Positions 1 through 15,233 of a stretch of DNA of 64,000 nt are shown in pieces. Under the pieces are notes generated by a model that was given only the letters and a program-made list of their open reading frames with translations, was not told the DNA's origin and ran no database searches. The position numbers and the translations under genes are program-made. The DNA lies in assembly GCF_030518195.1 (NCBI RefSeq), contig NZ_JAULSC010000013.1:46084-110083 (forward strand), read 5' to 3'. The stretch comes from Nocardioides cremeus. GTDB taxonomy: Bacteria; Actinomycetota; Actinomycetes; Propionibacteriales; Nocardioidaceae. The first letter of the stretch is position 1. Every line of letters starts with the position of its first letter.

Positions 1-77
1 GGGTGAGGTCATGACGCGAACCCTAGGAGTCCCGCGTGGCCTCGGCCACAGAGTGTGATGTTTTCCGCGCCGCCGAC

Positions 78-219
78 CCCGCCGACCCGGCCCGAATGTC
101 GCGCTGACCCGGCCCAGACTTCCCACCGAGTCGGCCCGGACTTCTCCCGGGCGAGGTTCGGGCCGGGTCACTGCGAGATCCAGGCCGGGTCAGCTCGAAG
201 TATGGGCCGGGTCGGCGGG
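78..219. repeat. Nested inverted-repeat region upstream of the glycosyltransferase
   Basis: I see no supportable gene in the first 292 bases. What stands out is a nested palindrome. A perfect 16-bp outer arm (78-93 against 204-219) encloses a 12-bp arm pair (103-114 against 183-194), and further copies of the core GGCCCGG/GGCCGGG lie at about 133-140 and 159-169. Each arm carries repeated units of the form GACCCGGCCC, inverted on the other side. The whole could fold as one ~140-nt hairpin in RNA or a cruciform in DNA. It may act as a terminator for whatever lies to the left, or be a repeat element; only the symmetry is directly seen. Confidence 0.7.
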
Positions 220-292
220 GCGCCACGTGGCGTTCGCCCGGCCGTCACCTCGGCGTGGCCAGGGGGTCCGGCGGCGGGTGGAGGGTGGGGGT

Positions 293-1360
293 GTGCGGAT
301 CCTGCTGGTGACCGAGACCTTCTTCCCGGCGAGCGACGCGACCACCACGACCGTCAAGGCGCTGGCCGACCGGCTCATCGACCGCGGCCACGAGGTGCGG
401 TTCGTGGCACCGGCGCCGGGGCTGCGCTGCTACCGCGGCAGTGCGGTCGTGCGGATCAGCCCGCTGGCGCAGCCCGGCGCCCAGGTGCATGCCGCCGTCG
501 AGGCCTTCCGTCCCGACGTGGTGGTCGCCACCAGCCCCGCGACCACTCCCGGCGGCCTGGGCCGCAAGGCGCTCAAGCACGCCCGCGCCGCGGGGGTGCG
601 CACCGTGGTCCTGCAGCAGCAGCCGGTGCCCGACCTGGCGTGGGACTACTGGCGCACCCGGGTCGCCGACCGCGCCGACACGGTGGTGGTGACCGCGTCG
701 TGGATGTCGGCGCGCCTGGAGTCGTTGGGGGTGCGCACCACCACGTGGCTGCCCGGCGTCGACACCGACGCGTTCACCCCGGCCCTGCGCGACGAGTGGC
801 TGCACCGGCACTGGTCGCGGGCGTCGTCGAAGGACGGCCCGCTGGTGGTGGTCGGCTTCGTCGGCAGCCTGCACAAGCGTCACGGCGTACGACGGCTCGC
901 GGCGCTGGCGCAGGTGCCCGGCATCCGGCCGGTCATCATCGGCGAGGGCCCGCAGCGCGAGTGGCTGCGCAGCCGCCTGCCCGGCGCCAAGCTCACCGGC
1001 ACCCTGGCCACCGGCGACCTTTCGGTGGCGCTGGCCAGCACCGACCTGGTGGTCCACCCCGGCGAGGCCGAGACCTGCTCGCACGCACCGCGCGAGGCCG
1101 GCGCCAGCGGCGTACCGGTCGTGGCGCCCCGCGCCGGCGGCGCGCTCGAGGTGGTGCGCCACCTCGAGACGGGCCTCCTGCACGAGCCCGGCGACGCCCA
1201 CGCCCTGGCCCGTGCGGTGGCAGCCGTGGCCGCCGACCCGCGCCGCTCGCTGCTGGGTGCACGCGCCCGGGAGGTCGCGGCCCGGCGCACCTGGACGGTC
1301 GCCGTCGATGAGCTCGAGGCCCTGCTCCGACCCGGCGCGGGCGCCCGCGCAGCGGGTTAG
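293..1360 (+). CDS. GT4-family glycosyltransferase (GT-B fold, mannosyltransferase-like)
   Basis: Probable cytoplasmic or membrane-associated sugar-nucleotide glycosyltransferase of 355 residues. The start chosen is GTG 293, preceded by a purine-rich stretch and immediately giving the GT-B opening VRILLVTETFFP; an upstream ATG at 227 would add 22 Arg-rich residues unlike the family. The N-terminal domain has the usual donor/acceptor glycine region, and the C-terminal domain shows GFVGSLHKRHG, IIGEGPQ and an EX7E element (E-TCSHAPR-E) followed by ASGVPVVAPRAGG, typical of GT4 enzymes. The nearest known relatives by motif are actinobacterial GDP-mannose-dependent alpha-mannosyltransferases (PimB/MgtA type). 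The acceptor cannot be read from sequence, so a cell-envelope glycolipid role is inference. It stands alone upstream of sdhCAB. Confidence 0.85.
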   Translation: MRILLVTETFFPASDATTTTVKALADRLIDRGHEVRFVAPAPGLRCYRGSAVVRISPLAQPGAQVHAAVEAFRPDVVVATSPATTPGGLGRKALKHARAAGVRTVVLQQQPVPDLAWDYWRTRVADRADTVVVTASWMSARLESLGVRTTTWLPGVDTDAFTPALRDEWLHRHWSRASSKDGPLVVVGFVGSLHKRHGVRRLAALAQVPGIRPVIIGEGPQREWLRSRLPGAKLTGTLATGDLSVALASTDLVVHPGEAETCSHAPREAGASGVPVVAPRAGGALEVVRHLETGLLHEPGDAHALARAVAAVAADPRRSLLGARAREVAARRTWTVAVDELEALLRPGAGARAAG

Positions 1361-1447
1361 GGTACCCTCACCCAGCGATCGCGCAAGCCCCCGGAGGGGC
1401 ATTTGTCACACTCCCGGCGACCGAACGTCCCCGTGCCGGGAGGTAAC

Positions 1448-2155
1448 GTGACCGCCGTGGCAACCTCGACTCTCGTCAGAGGAGCGCGCGCTTCGCGCTC
1501 GACGATCACCCTGAAGATCATGATGGCCGGCAGCGGAGCGCTGTTCATCCTCTACGTCCTCGCGCACATGTACGGCAACCTCAAGGCGTTCTCGGGAGAG
1601 AGCGCCTTCAACGAGTACGCCGAGCACCTGCGCGAGCTGGGGCAGCCGCTGCTGCCCTACTCCGGCTTCCTGTGGCTGTTCCGCGCGGCGCTGATCATCG
1701 CGCTCGTGGTGCACGTCTACGCCGCCGTCGTGCTGTGGAAGCGCGCCCAGGCGGCCCGGCCGGTCAAGTACGAGGTGAGCAAGCGACGCAACTCCTCCTT
1801 CTCCTCGCGCACCATGCGCTGGGGCGGGCTGACGCTGCTGCTCTTCCTGGTCTGGCACCTGCTGAACTTCACGATCGTCAAGATCAACCCGACCGGCGGG
1901 GAGACCAACAACCCCTACCAGCTGATGGTCGACACCTTCGGCGTGTGGTGGATGACGCTCATCTACCTCGCCGCGATGGCCGCGCTCGGCCTGCACCTGC
2001 ACCACGGCACCTTCAGCGCCGCCCAGACGCTCGGCTGGACCAACACCGCCGCGTCCCGCACCCGCGCGCGCACCGCCGGCTGGGTGCTGGCGGTCGTGGT
2101 CGCCGGCGGCTTCTCGCTGGTGCCCCTCTTCACGCTCTTCGGCGTCATCGACTAA
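1448..2155 (+). CDS. sdhC: Succinate dehydrogenase cytochrome b558 subunit
   Basis: Membrane anchor of respiratory complex II, carrying heme b and passing electrons from the iron-sulfur subunit to quinone. The ~235-residue protein has five hydrophobic helices (about 25-45, 75-97, 120-140, 160-182, 205-228) and histidines inside them (LAHMYG, VVHVYA, VWHLLNF, LHLHHG) fit to ligate two hemes. This is the single-polypeptide b558 type seen with long SdhA proteins, which explains the lack of a separate sdhD. GTG 1448 lies just after GGGAGGTAAC; a TTG at 1403 would add 15 unlikely residues, and GTG 1457 is an alternative. First gene of sdhC-sdhA-sdhB, with sdhA starting 14 nt after its stop. Confidence 0.93.
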   Translation: MTAVATSTLVRGARASRSTITLKIMMAGSGALFILYVLAHMYGNLKAFSGESAFNEYAEHLRELGQPLLPYSGFLWLFRAALIIALVVHVYAAVVLWKRAQAARPVKYEVSKRRNSSFSSRTMRWGGLTLLLFLVWHLLNFTIVKINPTGGETNNPYQLMVDTFGVWWMTLIYLAAMAALGLHLHHGTFSAAQTLGWTNTAASRTRARTAGWVLAVVVAGGFSLVPLFTLFGVID

Positions 2156-2168
2156 GGGAGATCGACTC

Positions 2169-4192
<2,024 letters not shown>

Positions 4193-4196
<4 letters not shown>

Positions 4197-4936
4197 ACCT
4201 CACTCTCAAGATCTGGCGTCAGAAGGACGCCCAGTCGTCCGGCTCGATGCAGTCGTACGCCGTCGAGGGCATCTCGGAGGACATGTCGTTCCTGGAGATG
4301 CTCGACACGCTCAACGAGCAGCTCAACGAGCGCGGCGAGGAGCCGGTCGCCTTCGACCACGACTGCCGCGAGGGCATCTGCGGGTCCTGCGACCTGATGA
4401 TCAACGGCCAGGCGCACGGCCCCGAGGTCACCACGACCTGCCAGCTGCACATGCGCTCGTTCTCGGACGGCCAGACCATCACGATCGAGCCGTGGCGCGC
4501 GGGCGCGTTCCCGGTCGTCAAGGACCTCATCGTCGACCGGTCGGCCTTCGACCGGATCATCCAGTCCGGCGGCTACATCTCGGTCAACACCGGCTCGGCC
4601 CCCGAGGCCAACTCGGTGCCGGCCCCGCGTGACAAGGCCATGCGCGCCTTCAACGTCGCCACCTGCATCGGCTGCGGCGCCTGCGTCGCGGCCTGCCCCA
4701 ACGGCTCGGCCTCGCTGTTCCTGGGTGCGAAGATCACCCACCTCGGCGAGCTCCCGCAGGGCCAGCCCGAGCGGATGGGCCGGGTGGCCAGCATGGTCGC
4801 CCAGCACGACGCCGAGGGCTTCGGCGGTTGCACCAACATCGGCGAGTGCACCGCCGCCTGCCCCAAGGAGATCCCGCTCGACGTGATCTCCCAGCTCAAC
4901 AAGGACCTGCGCGACGCCCTGCGCGCGGGGTACTGA
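4193..4936 (+). CDS. sdhB: Succinate dehydrogenase iron-sulfur subunit
   Basis: Electron-transfer subunit of complex II, 247 residues. All three cluster motifs are visible: [2Fe-2S] ligands C58, C63, C66 and C83 (CREGICGSC...C); [4Fe-4S] [12 protein letters not shown] at C158/C161/C164 with C168; and the [3Fe-4S] set around C213, C219 and C223. The start is GTG 4193, whose last bases form the TGA of sdhA, giving [10 protein letters not shown], the normal beginning of this subfamily. The reading frame stays open far upstream through sdhA, but that extension is a codon-bias shadow. A hairpin at 4955-4994 follows and separates it from the convergent gene. Confidence 0.97.
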
Positions 4937-4945
4937 GCAGCAGCG

Positions 4946-5221
4946 CTACTCCTGACGCCCCGTCTGCCCGGCCTCGGCCGGGGAGGCGGGGCGTTCGGCG
5001 TCTCGGACCGCGCGCAGCACCCGCAGGCCCCACACGGTGAAGACGACGGCGAGGGCCACGTTGACCACGATCAGGCCGGTGTGGGCCACCCAGTAGCCCG
5101 GCGCCCGCTCCTCCCCCGCCGACCACGCGTTCCACAGGTTCCGCGCGAACATCGTCCAGCTGTAGTAGCCCCAGGCCGCGACGGCGAGCAGGAACCAGCC
5201 GTGCTTGCGCTCGAACCGCAT
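4946..5221 (-). CDS. Small SCO4848-type membrane protein
   Basis: A 91-residue protein with two hydrophobic helices (about 7-25 and 46-68), opening with FERKHGWFLLAVAAWGYYSW and ending in a hydrophilic tail. The WFLLA...W...FxxNLW pattern followed by a second helix resembles the small actinobacterial membrane family named after Streptomyces SCO4848; I recall this rather than having searched it. No catalytic motif is visible and the function is unknown. Its ATG lies 2 nt after the stop of the YihY-family gene, so the two form an operon that continues upstream to the 2'-5' RNA ligase and trpS. Its 3' end overlaps the terminator hairpin facing sdhB. Confidence 0.75.
   Translation of the reverse strand: MRFERKHGWFLLAVAAWGYYSWTMFARNLWNAWSAGEERAPGYWVAHTGLIVVNVALAVVFTVWGLRVLRAVRDAERPASPAEAGQTGRQE
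4955..4994. terminator. Bipartite hairpin between convergent sdhB and membrane gene
   Basis: An 8-bp outer arm (4955-4962 with 4987-4994) encloses a 7-bp inner arm (4967-4973 with 4976-4982). It lies 18 nt past the sdhB stop and inside the 3' end of the opposing small membrane gene. It would terminate sdhCAB transcripts without a U-tract, as is common in high-GC actinobacteria. Confidence 0.5.
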
Positions 5222-5223
5222 GC

Positions 5224-6285
5224 TCAGCCCTCCCCGCGCCCGCCGAGGCGGCGTACGACGGCCATCAGCGCCAGCGTGGCAGCAGCGCCACCGGCCGCGG
5301 CGGTGGCCGGGGAACCGCGGTGAGCGGGCGCCTGCGTCGTGGCGCGTACGCCGTCGGCGTCGGGGCCGCTGGGCAGCGCCGGGCCCTGCACGGGGGCGGG
5401 CTCGTCGTCGGGGCGCAGAGCGCGGGCCTCGGGCGAGGTGTGCGCGAAGGCGGCGGCGTAGAGCACCACCCGGCTGAAGTAGTTGATCCACACCACCAGC
5501 ACCAGCGCGATGCCGAAGGCCTGGAAGGCGGGCTGGCCCTGCGTGGAGGCGATCAGGTAGCCGGACGCCTGCTTGAGGGCCTCGAAGAGCACGGCGCCGA
5601 GCAGGGAGGCCTTGACCAGCGAGGTCCTCGGCGCCTGGGGCCTGCCCAGCAGCCGGAACATCGTGAAGAACAGCAGCGCGTTGGCCATCAGGCCCAGTGC
5701 GACAGTGAGCAGCTTGACCGCCCACGCCAGCTCCTCGTCGAGCCCGACCCAGCCGAGGATCTCGGTGGAGAACGAGGCCACCAGGCCGGTGAGGGCCACT
5801 GCGACCAGCAGGGTCAGCCCGATCACGGCCAGGGTCATCAGGTCGCGCAGCTTGCCCATCACGAAGTTGGGGATGGCCTGCTCGGGCGGCTCGAAGACCG
5901 CGAAGAGGGCCAGGCGCAGCGCGGAGATCCAGCCCAGCCCGGCGTAGAGGACACCCAGGAAGCCGGCCACACCGGCGAGGCCGGAGAAGGTGCGGAAGTC
6001 CTTGAGCTCGAGCTGGCCCTCGTCGGACCCGATGATGCCTGGGAAGAGCGACTGGATCGCCTCCACGAGCGTCTGGTTGGCACCGGGCCACACGTCGGAG
6101 ACCACGCCGACCGAGAAGAACGACAGCGCCAGGATCGGGAAGAAGGACAGGAACGCGAAGTAGGTGATCGCGCCGGCGTGCTGACTGGCGCGGGCAGCGC
6201 CGTAGTGCGCCTGCATCCGCACCAGGTGGTCGACGAACGGTCGTCGCTCACGGACGTCGCTGGCCCGCTCCTTGAGGGAGGTCAC
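5224..6285 (-). CDS. YihY/BrkB-family integral membrane protein
   Basis: A 353-residue polytopic protein with about six transmembrane helices between residues 40 and 275 and a low-complexity Ala/Pro/Gly tail. The signature AGAITYFAFLSFFPILAL near residue 37 and the region WINYFSRVVLYAAAF identify the YihY/BrkB family (once wrongly linked to ribonuclease BN). The biochemical role of the family is not settled. GTG 6285 is the start, only 3 nt past the RNA-ligase stop, so it is co-transcribed with trpS and the ligase. A C-terminal helix (about 325-345) may anchor the tail. Confidence 0.88.
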   Translation of the reverse strand: MTSLKERASDVRERRPFVDHLVRMQAHYGAARASQHAGAITYFAFLSFFPILALSFFSVGVVSDVWPGANQTLVEAIQSLFPGIIGSDEGQLELKDFRTFSGLAGVAGFLGVLYAGLGWISALRLALFAVFEPPEQAIPNFVMGKLRDLMTLAVIGLTLLVAVALTGLVASFSTEILGWVGLDEELAWAVKLLTVALGLMANALLFFTMFRLLGRPQAPRTSLVKASLLGAVLFEALKQASGYLIASTQGQPAFQAFGIALVLVVWINYFSRVVLYAAAFAHTSPEARALRPDDEPAPVQGPALPSGPDADGVRATTQAPAHRGSPATAAAGGAAATLALMAVVRRLGGRGEG

Positions 6286-6288
6286 GGC

Positions 6289-9206
<2,918 letters not shown>

Positions 9207-9250
9207 TCACCATCGTCCAACACCGCGATGGTTTACCGCTATTCCACGAC

Positions 9251-9280
9251 GAGCCCCGGACCGTGACCGGTCCGGGGCTC
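9251..9280. terminator. Perfect 12-bp hairpin downstream of icd
   Basis: GAGCCCCGGACC (9251-9262) is matched by its exact inverse at 9269-9280 with a 6-nt loop. It lies 56 nt after the icd stop on the minus strand and before the next gene, and lacks a U-run, as most actinobacterial terminator hairpins do. Confidence 0.7.
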
Positions 9281-9321
9281 GTGCGGGGCTCGTGCGGGGC
9301 TGGTGCGGGGCTGGTGCGGGG
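9278..9321. repeat. Four 11-bp tandem repeats
   Basis: Units CTCGTGCGGGG (twice) then CTGGTGCGGGG (twice) sit head to tail between the icd stop and the terminator hairpin, whose right arm supplies the first bases. This looks like slippage expansion of the hairpin edge. Confidence 0.85.
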
Positions 9322-9336
9322 TGCCGCGGGGGCGGC

Positions 9337-11649
<2,313 letters not shown>

Positions 11650-11699
11650 TCACCCGGCAACGCCCCTCGGGGCGACCGCGCGGCACTAGTCTCCAGGCC

Positions 11700-12623
11700 A
11701 TGAGCGAGCTCGGCGCCACCCCCACCACCGCCCAGAAGGCCGCGGCCGAGGCGATCGGGACGTTCGTCCTGGTGCTCCTCGGGTGCGGCTCCATCGTCTA
11801 CGCGCGCGAGGTGGGCGCGATCAGCACGATCACGACCATCGCGCTGGCCTTCGGGCTGGCGATGATGGCGATGGTGCACACCTTCGGCCGGGTCTCCGGC
11901 GGCCACTTCAACCCGGCCACCACGCTGGCGATGGTGCTGGGCGGGCGGCTGGCCTGGCGCGAGGTGCCGGCGTACGTCGGCGCGCAGCTAGCGGGCGCGG
12001 TGGCGGCGGCCGCGGTGCTGCTGGCGCTGCTGCAGGGCTTCGTGGGCTTCGAGTCCGGCGACGGGCTGGCCCAGAACGCGTTCGGCGACCAGGGCAGCGG
12101 GTACGCCGCCTGGTCGGCCTTCCTGCTCGAGATGCTGCTGACGGCCGTGATGGTCGGGGTGGTGCTGGCCGCGACCGACACGCGCCAGGAGCACCGCGCG
12201 CTCGCACCGGTGGTGGTCGGCCTGACGCTGGCGGCCTGCTACGCCGTCGCGCTGCCGGCCACCGGCGCCTCGCTGAACCCGGCCCGCTCGATCGGCCCGG
12301 GCCTGCTGTCGGGCGCCGATGCGGTCCTCCAGCTGTGGCTCTTCGTCCTGGCTCCGCTGCTCGGCGCCGCGGTGGCGGGGCTGGCCTACCCGATGCTCTT
12401 CGGGCACGACGCGGAGCCGGTGGCCGGGTCGGGCGTGCCGCGGCGCGCGCCGCGGTCGACCTCGTCGGCGGACGACGCGGCCCGGGCCGACCCGCTCCAG
12501 CAGGCGCCGATCATCCAGGACGGTTGGCAGTGGGACCCGGTGGCCCACCAGTGGCGCCCGCTCGACCAGGCGCCGCCCGCGCATCGCGGCGACGACGACG
12601 GGCGCACCCAGGTCCGGCCCTGA
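11700..12623 (+). CDS. Aquaporin/glycerol-facilitator (MIP) family channel
   Basis: A six-helix MIP channel of 307 residues. Both pore half-helices carry intact NPA motifs ([10 protein letters not shown], 71-73; GASLNPARS, 193-195). Aligned by eye to E. coli AqpZ, the selectivity filter would be F51, Y181, A190, R196, where AqpZ has Phe, His, Thr, Arg, so strict water selectivity is doubtful. An unusual ~65-residue hydrophilic C-terminal tail (from about 240) ends with [14 protein letters not shown], a Trp-rich segment reminiscent of small WWxxDP-type domains. The ATG is the first after the icd promoter region. The convergent SDR gene ends 12 nt downstream. Confidence 0.9.
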   Translation: MSELGATPTTAQKAAAEAIGTFVLVLLGCGSIVYAREVGAISTITTIALAFGLAMMAMVHTFGRVSGGHFNPATTLAMVLGGRLAWREVPAYVGAQLAGAVAAAAVLLALLQGFVGFESGDGLAQNAFGDQGSGYAAWSAFLLEMLLTAVMVGVVLAATDTRQEHRALAPVVVGLTLAACYAVALPATGASLNPARSIGPGLLSGADAVLQLWLFVLAPLLGAAVAGLAYPMLFGHDAEPVAGSGVPRRAPRSTSSADDAARADPLQQAPIIQDGWQWDPVAHQWRPLDQAPPAHRGDDDGRTQVRP

Positions 12624-12635
12624 AACCTGCTGCGT

Positions 12636-13550
12636 CTACTCCTGGAGCCCGCGGCGCAGCTCGTCGAGGGCCGCGGCCACGTCGACGCGAGGGGTCCAGC
12701 CCCACCCGCGCGCCCGGTCGGCGCGGACCTGCCCGGTCCAGGCCGGCTCCTCCTGCCACTGCGGCTGCACGCCCAGCGCCCCGGTCACGGCCTCGTGGTA
12801 GTCACGCACCCGGGCCGGCTCCCCCGCCGCGTTGACCGGGGTGCAGCCACCCGCCACGGGACCACGCTCCGGGTCGTCGGAGGTGGCGATCCGCCCGGTG
12901 GCCACGTCGGCGATCAGCGAGGCCAGGTCGTCGAGGTGCACCCAGGCGAAGGACTGGTCGGGGTTGGCCCGCCGCTTGTCCTCCTCGTCGCGGATCGTGG
13001 CCGGTCGCAGGGTGTTCCACACCGAGCTCTCCCCCGGGCCCAGGATCGCCGGCGGGCGCACCAGCACCCGGGTCAGGCCCTCGACCCGGGCCAGCTCGGC
13101 GTCGGTGTCGCGCTTGGTGACCGGGTAGTCGCCGCCGTCGTCGCCGACCAGCGCCGCCGACTCGTCGACGTCACCGACCCCCGGCGAGCGGTCGTAGACC
13201 GCGGCGGTCGAGACGTGCACGAAGCGGTCGACCCCGGCCTCGGCGGCCGCCCGCGCCAGCAGCGGGGTGCCCTCGACACCGATGCGGTGCTGGGTCTCCC
13301 GGTCGCTGCCCATCGGGTGCACGGTGGTCACGACCGCGTCGGCCCCCGCGACCACGCTCGCGGCCAGGTCGGGGTCGTGGAAGTCGCCGACGTGCTCCTC
13401 CACCCCGGACAGGGCCGGGGCCGTGCCCGCGCGGCGTACGACGGCTCGCACGTGGGCGCCGCGCTCGACCAGGGCCGCGCAGGTGGCGGCACCGACGAGC
13501 CCGTTGGCGCCGGTGACGACGACGGTCGGTGTGCTGGTGGGTTCGCTCAT
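12636..13550 (-). CDS. NAD-dependent epimerase/dehydratase-family (extended SDR) protein
   Basis: Rossmann-fold oxidoreductase of about 304 residues. The N-terminal TVVVTGANGLVGAAT contains GxxGxxG, the catalytic pair is YPVTK in the middle, and VSTAAVY supplies the Ser/Thr region. The nearest type is the extended SDR branch of 3-beta-hydroxysteroid dehydrogenase/isomerase and UDP-sugar epimerase-like proteins; the substrate is not evident. ATG 13550 is chosen although its purine tract is very close; GTG 13559 would add three residues. It is flanked by aquaporin (convergent) and mdh (divergent, about 110 nt), so it is a single-gene unit. Confidence 0.82.
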   Translation of the reverse strand: MSEPTSTPTVVVTGANGLVGAATCAALVERGAHVRAVVRRAGTAPALSGVEEHVGDFHDPDLAASVVAGADAVVTTVHPMGSDRETQHRIGVEGTPLLARAAAEAGVDRFVHVSTAAVYDRSPGVGDVDESAALVGDDGGDYPVTKRDTDAELARVEGLTRVLVRPPAILGPGESSVWNTLRPATIRDEEDKRRANPDQSFAWVHLDDLASLIADVATGRIATSDDPERGPVAGGCTPVNAAGEPARVRDYHEAVTGALGVQPQWQEEPAWTGQVRADRARGWGWTPRVDVAAALDELRRGLQE

Positions 13551-13658
13551 GCCCTCCACACAAGCACGCGCGGCCTCACCCGGAGGTGTCCCGCGGGGCG
13601 CTCACCCCGGCCGCGCTGCTAGCGTCGGACGCACCCAGACCATCGCTAGGAGATCCGC

Positions 13659-14645
13659 GTGAGCACTACCCCGTTGAAGGTGGCCGTCACCGGCGCCGCC
13701 GGTCAGATCGGCTACAGCCTGCTGTTCCGTCTCGCGAGCGGCGCGCTGACCGGCGGTCAGCCCATCGAGCTGCGCCTGCTCGAGATCACCCCCGCCCTGA
13801 AGGCGCTCGAGGGCGTCGTCATGGAGCTCGACGACTGCGCCTTCCCGGGCCTGGCCGGCGTCGAGATCGGCGACGACGCCGAGCGGATCTTCGACGGCGT
13901 CAACCTCGCCCTGCTCGTCGGTGCCCGCCCGCGCGGGCCCGGCATGGAGCGCGGCGACCTGCTCTCCGCCAACGGCGCGATCTTCACCGCCCAGGGCAAG
14001 GCCCTCAACAAGGTGGCCGCCTCCGACGTGCGCATCGGCGTGACCGGCAACCCGGCCAACACCAACGCGCTGATCGCGATGAGCAACGCCCCCGACATCC
14101 CGCAGGAGCGGTTCTCGGCGCTGACCCGCCTCGACCACAACCGCGCGATCTCGCAGCTGGCCGCCAAGACCGGCGCCCCCGTCACCGACATCACCAAGAT
14201 GACGATCTGGGGCAACCACTCCGCGACCCAGTACCCCGACCTGTTCAACGCCCAGGTCGCCGGCAAGAACGCCGCCGAGACCGTGGACGACCAGGACTGG
14301 CTCGAGAACACCTTCATCCCCACCGTCGCCAAGCGCGGCGCGGCGATCATCGAGGCCCGCGGCTCGTCCTCGGCCGCCTCCGCCGCCTCCGCCACCATCG
14401 ACGCGGCCCGCGACTGGCTCTACGGCTCCGCCGAGGGCGACTGGGTCTCGATGGCGGTGCGCTCCAACGGCGAGTACGGCGTCCCCGAGGGCCTCATCTC
14501 CTCCTTCCCCGTCACCACCTCCGGTGGCGACTGGAAGATCGTCGAGGGCCTCGACGTCAACGACTTCTCCCGCGCCAAGATCGACGCCTCGACCGCCGAG
14601 CTCGCCGAGGAGCGCGACGCGGTCACCGAGCTCGGCCTCATCTGA
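13659..14645 (+). CDS. mdh: Malate dehydrogenase (NAD)
   Basis: Interconverts malate and oxaloacetate in the TCA cycle; 328 residues as in actinobacterial and thermophile type 2 MDHs. NAD-binding [10 protein letters not shown] is at residues 9-18, TRLDHNRA includes the substrate Arg/Asp region, and the catalytic His is H187 in [15 protein letters not shown] start follows AGGAG at a 5-nt spacing. It is monocistronic and closed by a strong 17-bp hairpin. Confidence 0.97.
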   Translation: MSTTPLKVAVTGAAGQIGYSLLFRLASGALTGGQPIELRLLEITPALKALEGVVMELDDCAFPGLAGVEIGDDAERIFDGVNLALLVGARPRGPGMERGDLLSANGAIFTAQGKALNKVAASDVRIGVTGNPANTNALIAMSNAPDIPQERFSALTRLDHNRAISQLAAKTGAPVTDITKMTIWGNHSATQYPDLFNAQVAGKNAAETVDDQDWLENTFIPTVAKRGAAIIEARGSSSAASAASATIDAARDWLYGSAEGDWVSMAVRSNGEYGVPEGLISSFPVTTSGGDWKIVEGLDVNDFSRAKIDASTAELAEERDAVTELGLI

Positions 14646-14668
14646 CGCACGCAGCTCCACCCGCTCCA

Positions 14669-14707
14669 CACACCAGCCCGCCCGGTCCTGCCGGGCGGGC
14701 TGGTGTG
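14669..14707 (+). terminator. 17-bp terminator hairpin after mdh
   Basis: Perfect 17-bp inverted repeat (14669-14685 with 14691-14707), 5-nt loop, 23 nt past the mdh stop. GC-rich without a T-run. Confidence 0.85.
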
Positions 14708-14719
14708 CTTGCTGGGCCG

Positions 14720-14825
14720 GCCGCGGGAGCTTTACCGGCCGGCCGACGGAACTGGTGCCGGGACGATGAAGCTTTGTCGTCCCGGCAGGAGATTCGTCGG
14801 CCGGCCGATGAAACTCCCCCGCGGC
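14720..14825. repeat. 106-bp nested palindromic element
   Basis: Between the mdh terminator and the DUF3017 gene lies a second, larger inverted repeat. The arms pair in three blocks: GCCGCGGG (14720-14727 with 14818-14825), a CGGCCGGCCGACG-type block (about 14736-14748 with 14795-14807), and TGCCGGGACGA (14756-14766 with 14777-14787) around a 10-nt loop. Short asymmetric stretches separate the blocks. No gene is supported within it. Its organisation (long multi-block palindrome in an intergenic gap) matches the element at 78-219 although the sequence differs. Confidence 0.8.
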
Positions 14826-14832
14826 TCGGGCG

Positions 14833-15231
14833 TCAGAGGCCGGGCTGGTTGGGGATGGTGCGGGCGAGGAAGAGCAGGAGGCCGCCGACCCCGCCGAGGA
14901 GGACGACGTCGACCAGGCGGTGGCGTACGGCGAGCATGCCGGCGTCGCGGGCGGGCAGGACCAGCCGCATGGCCGCGGCCGCGAGCATGGCGCCGGCCAG
15001 CACGCTGACCCCGACCCGCCAGTCGTCGAGGGCGGCCAGGGCGACGCCGACCGCGCCGGCGGCGAGCACGCCGAGGTAGAGCAGCCCGCCGAGGGTCGAG
15101 GGGTAGCGGCGCCCCTCCTCCTCGGCGAGCTCCTCGGCGATCTCCTCGACCGAGGGCGTCTGCTCCTCGTCCGGGTCGACCGGCGGCTCCGGGGGTACGG
15201 CGCCGGTCGCCGGATCACTCACCAGGGCCAC
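14833..15231 (-). CDS. DUF3017-type membrane protein
   Basis: A ~132-residue protein: an acidic N-terminal stretch (PVDPDEEQTPSVEEIAEELAEEE region) then three hydrophobic helices (about 47-65, 72-92 and 104-124). The size, three helices and position immediately after folD match the actinobacterial DUF3017 family; its function is unknown. GTG 15231 begins 2 nt after the folD stop, with GTG 15222 as an alternative. It is the last gene of the purN-purH-folD cluster. Confidence 0.8.
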   Translation of the reverse strand: MALVSDPATGAVPPEPPVDPDEEQTPSVEEIAEELAEEEGRRYPSTLGGLLYLGVLAAGAVGVALAALDDWRVGVSVLAGAMLAAAAMRLVLPARDAGMLAVRHRLVDVVLLGGVGGLLLFLARTIPNQPGL

Positions 15232-15233
15232 AC

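Noticed and set aside
55..1311. Alternative + strand frame over the glycosyltransferase
   Set aside because: Arg/Gly/Ala low-complexity product with no motif; the other frame encodes a clear GT4 enzyme.
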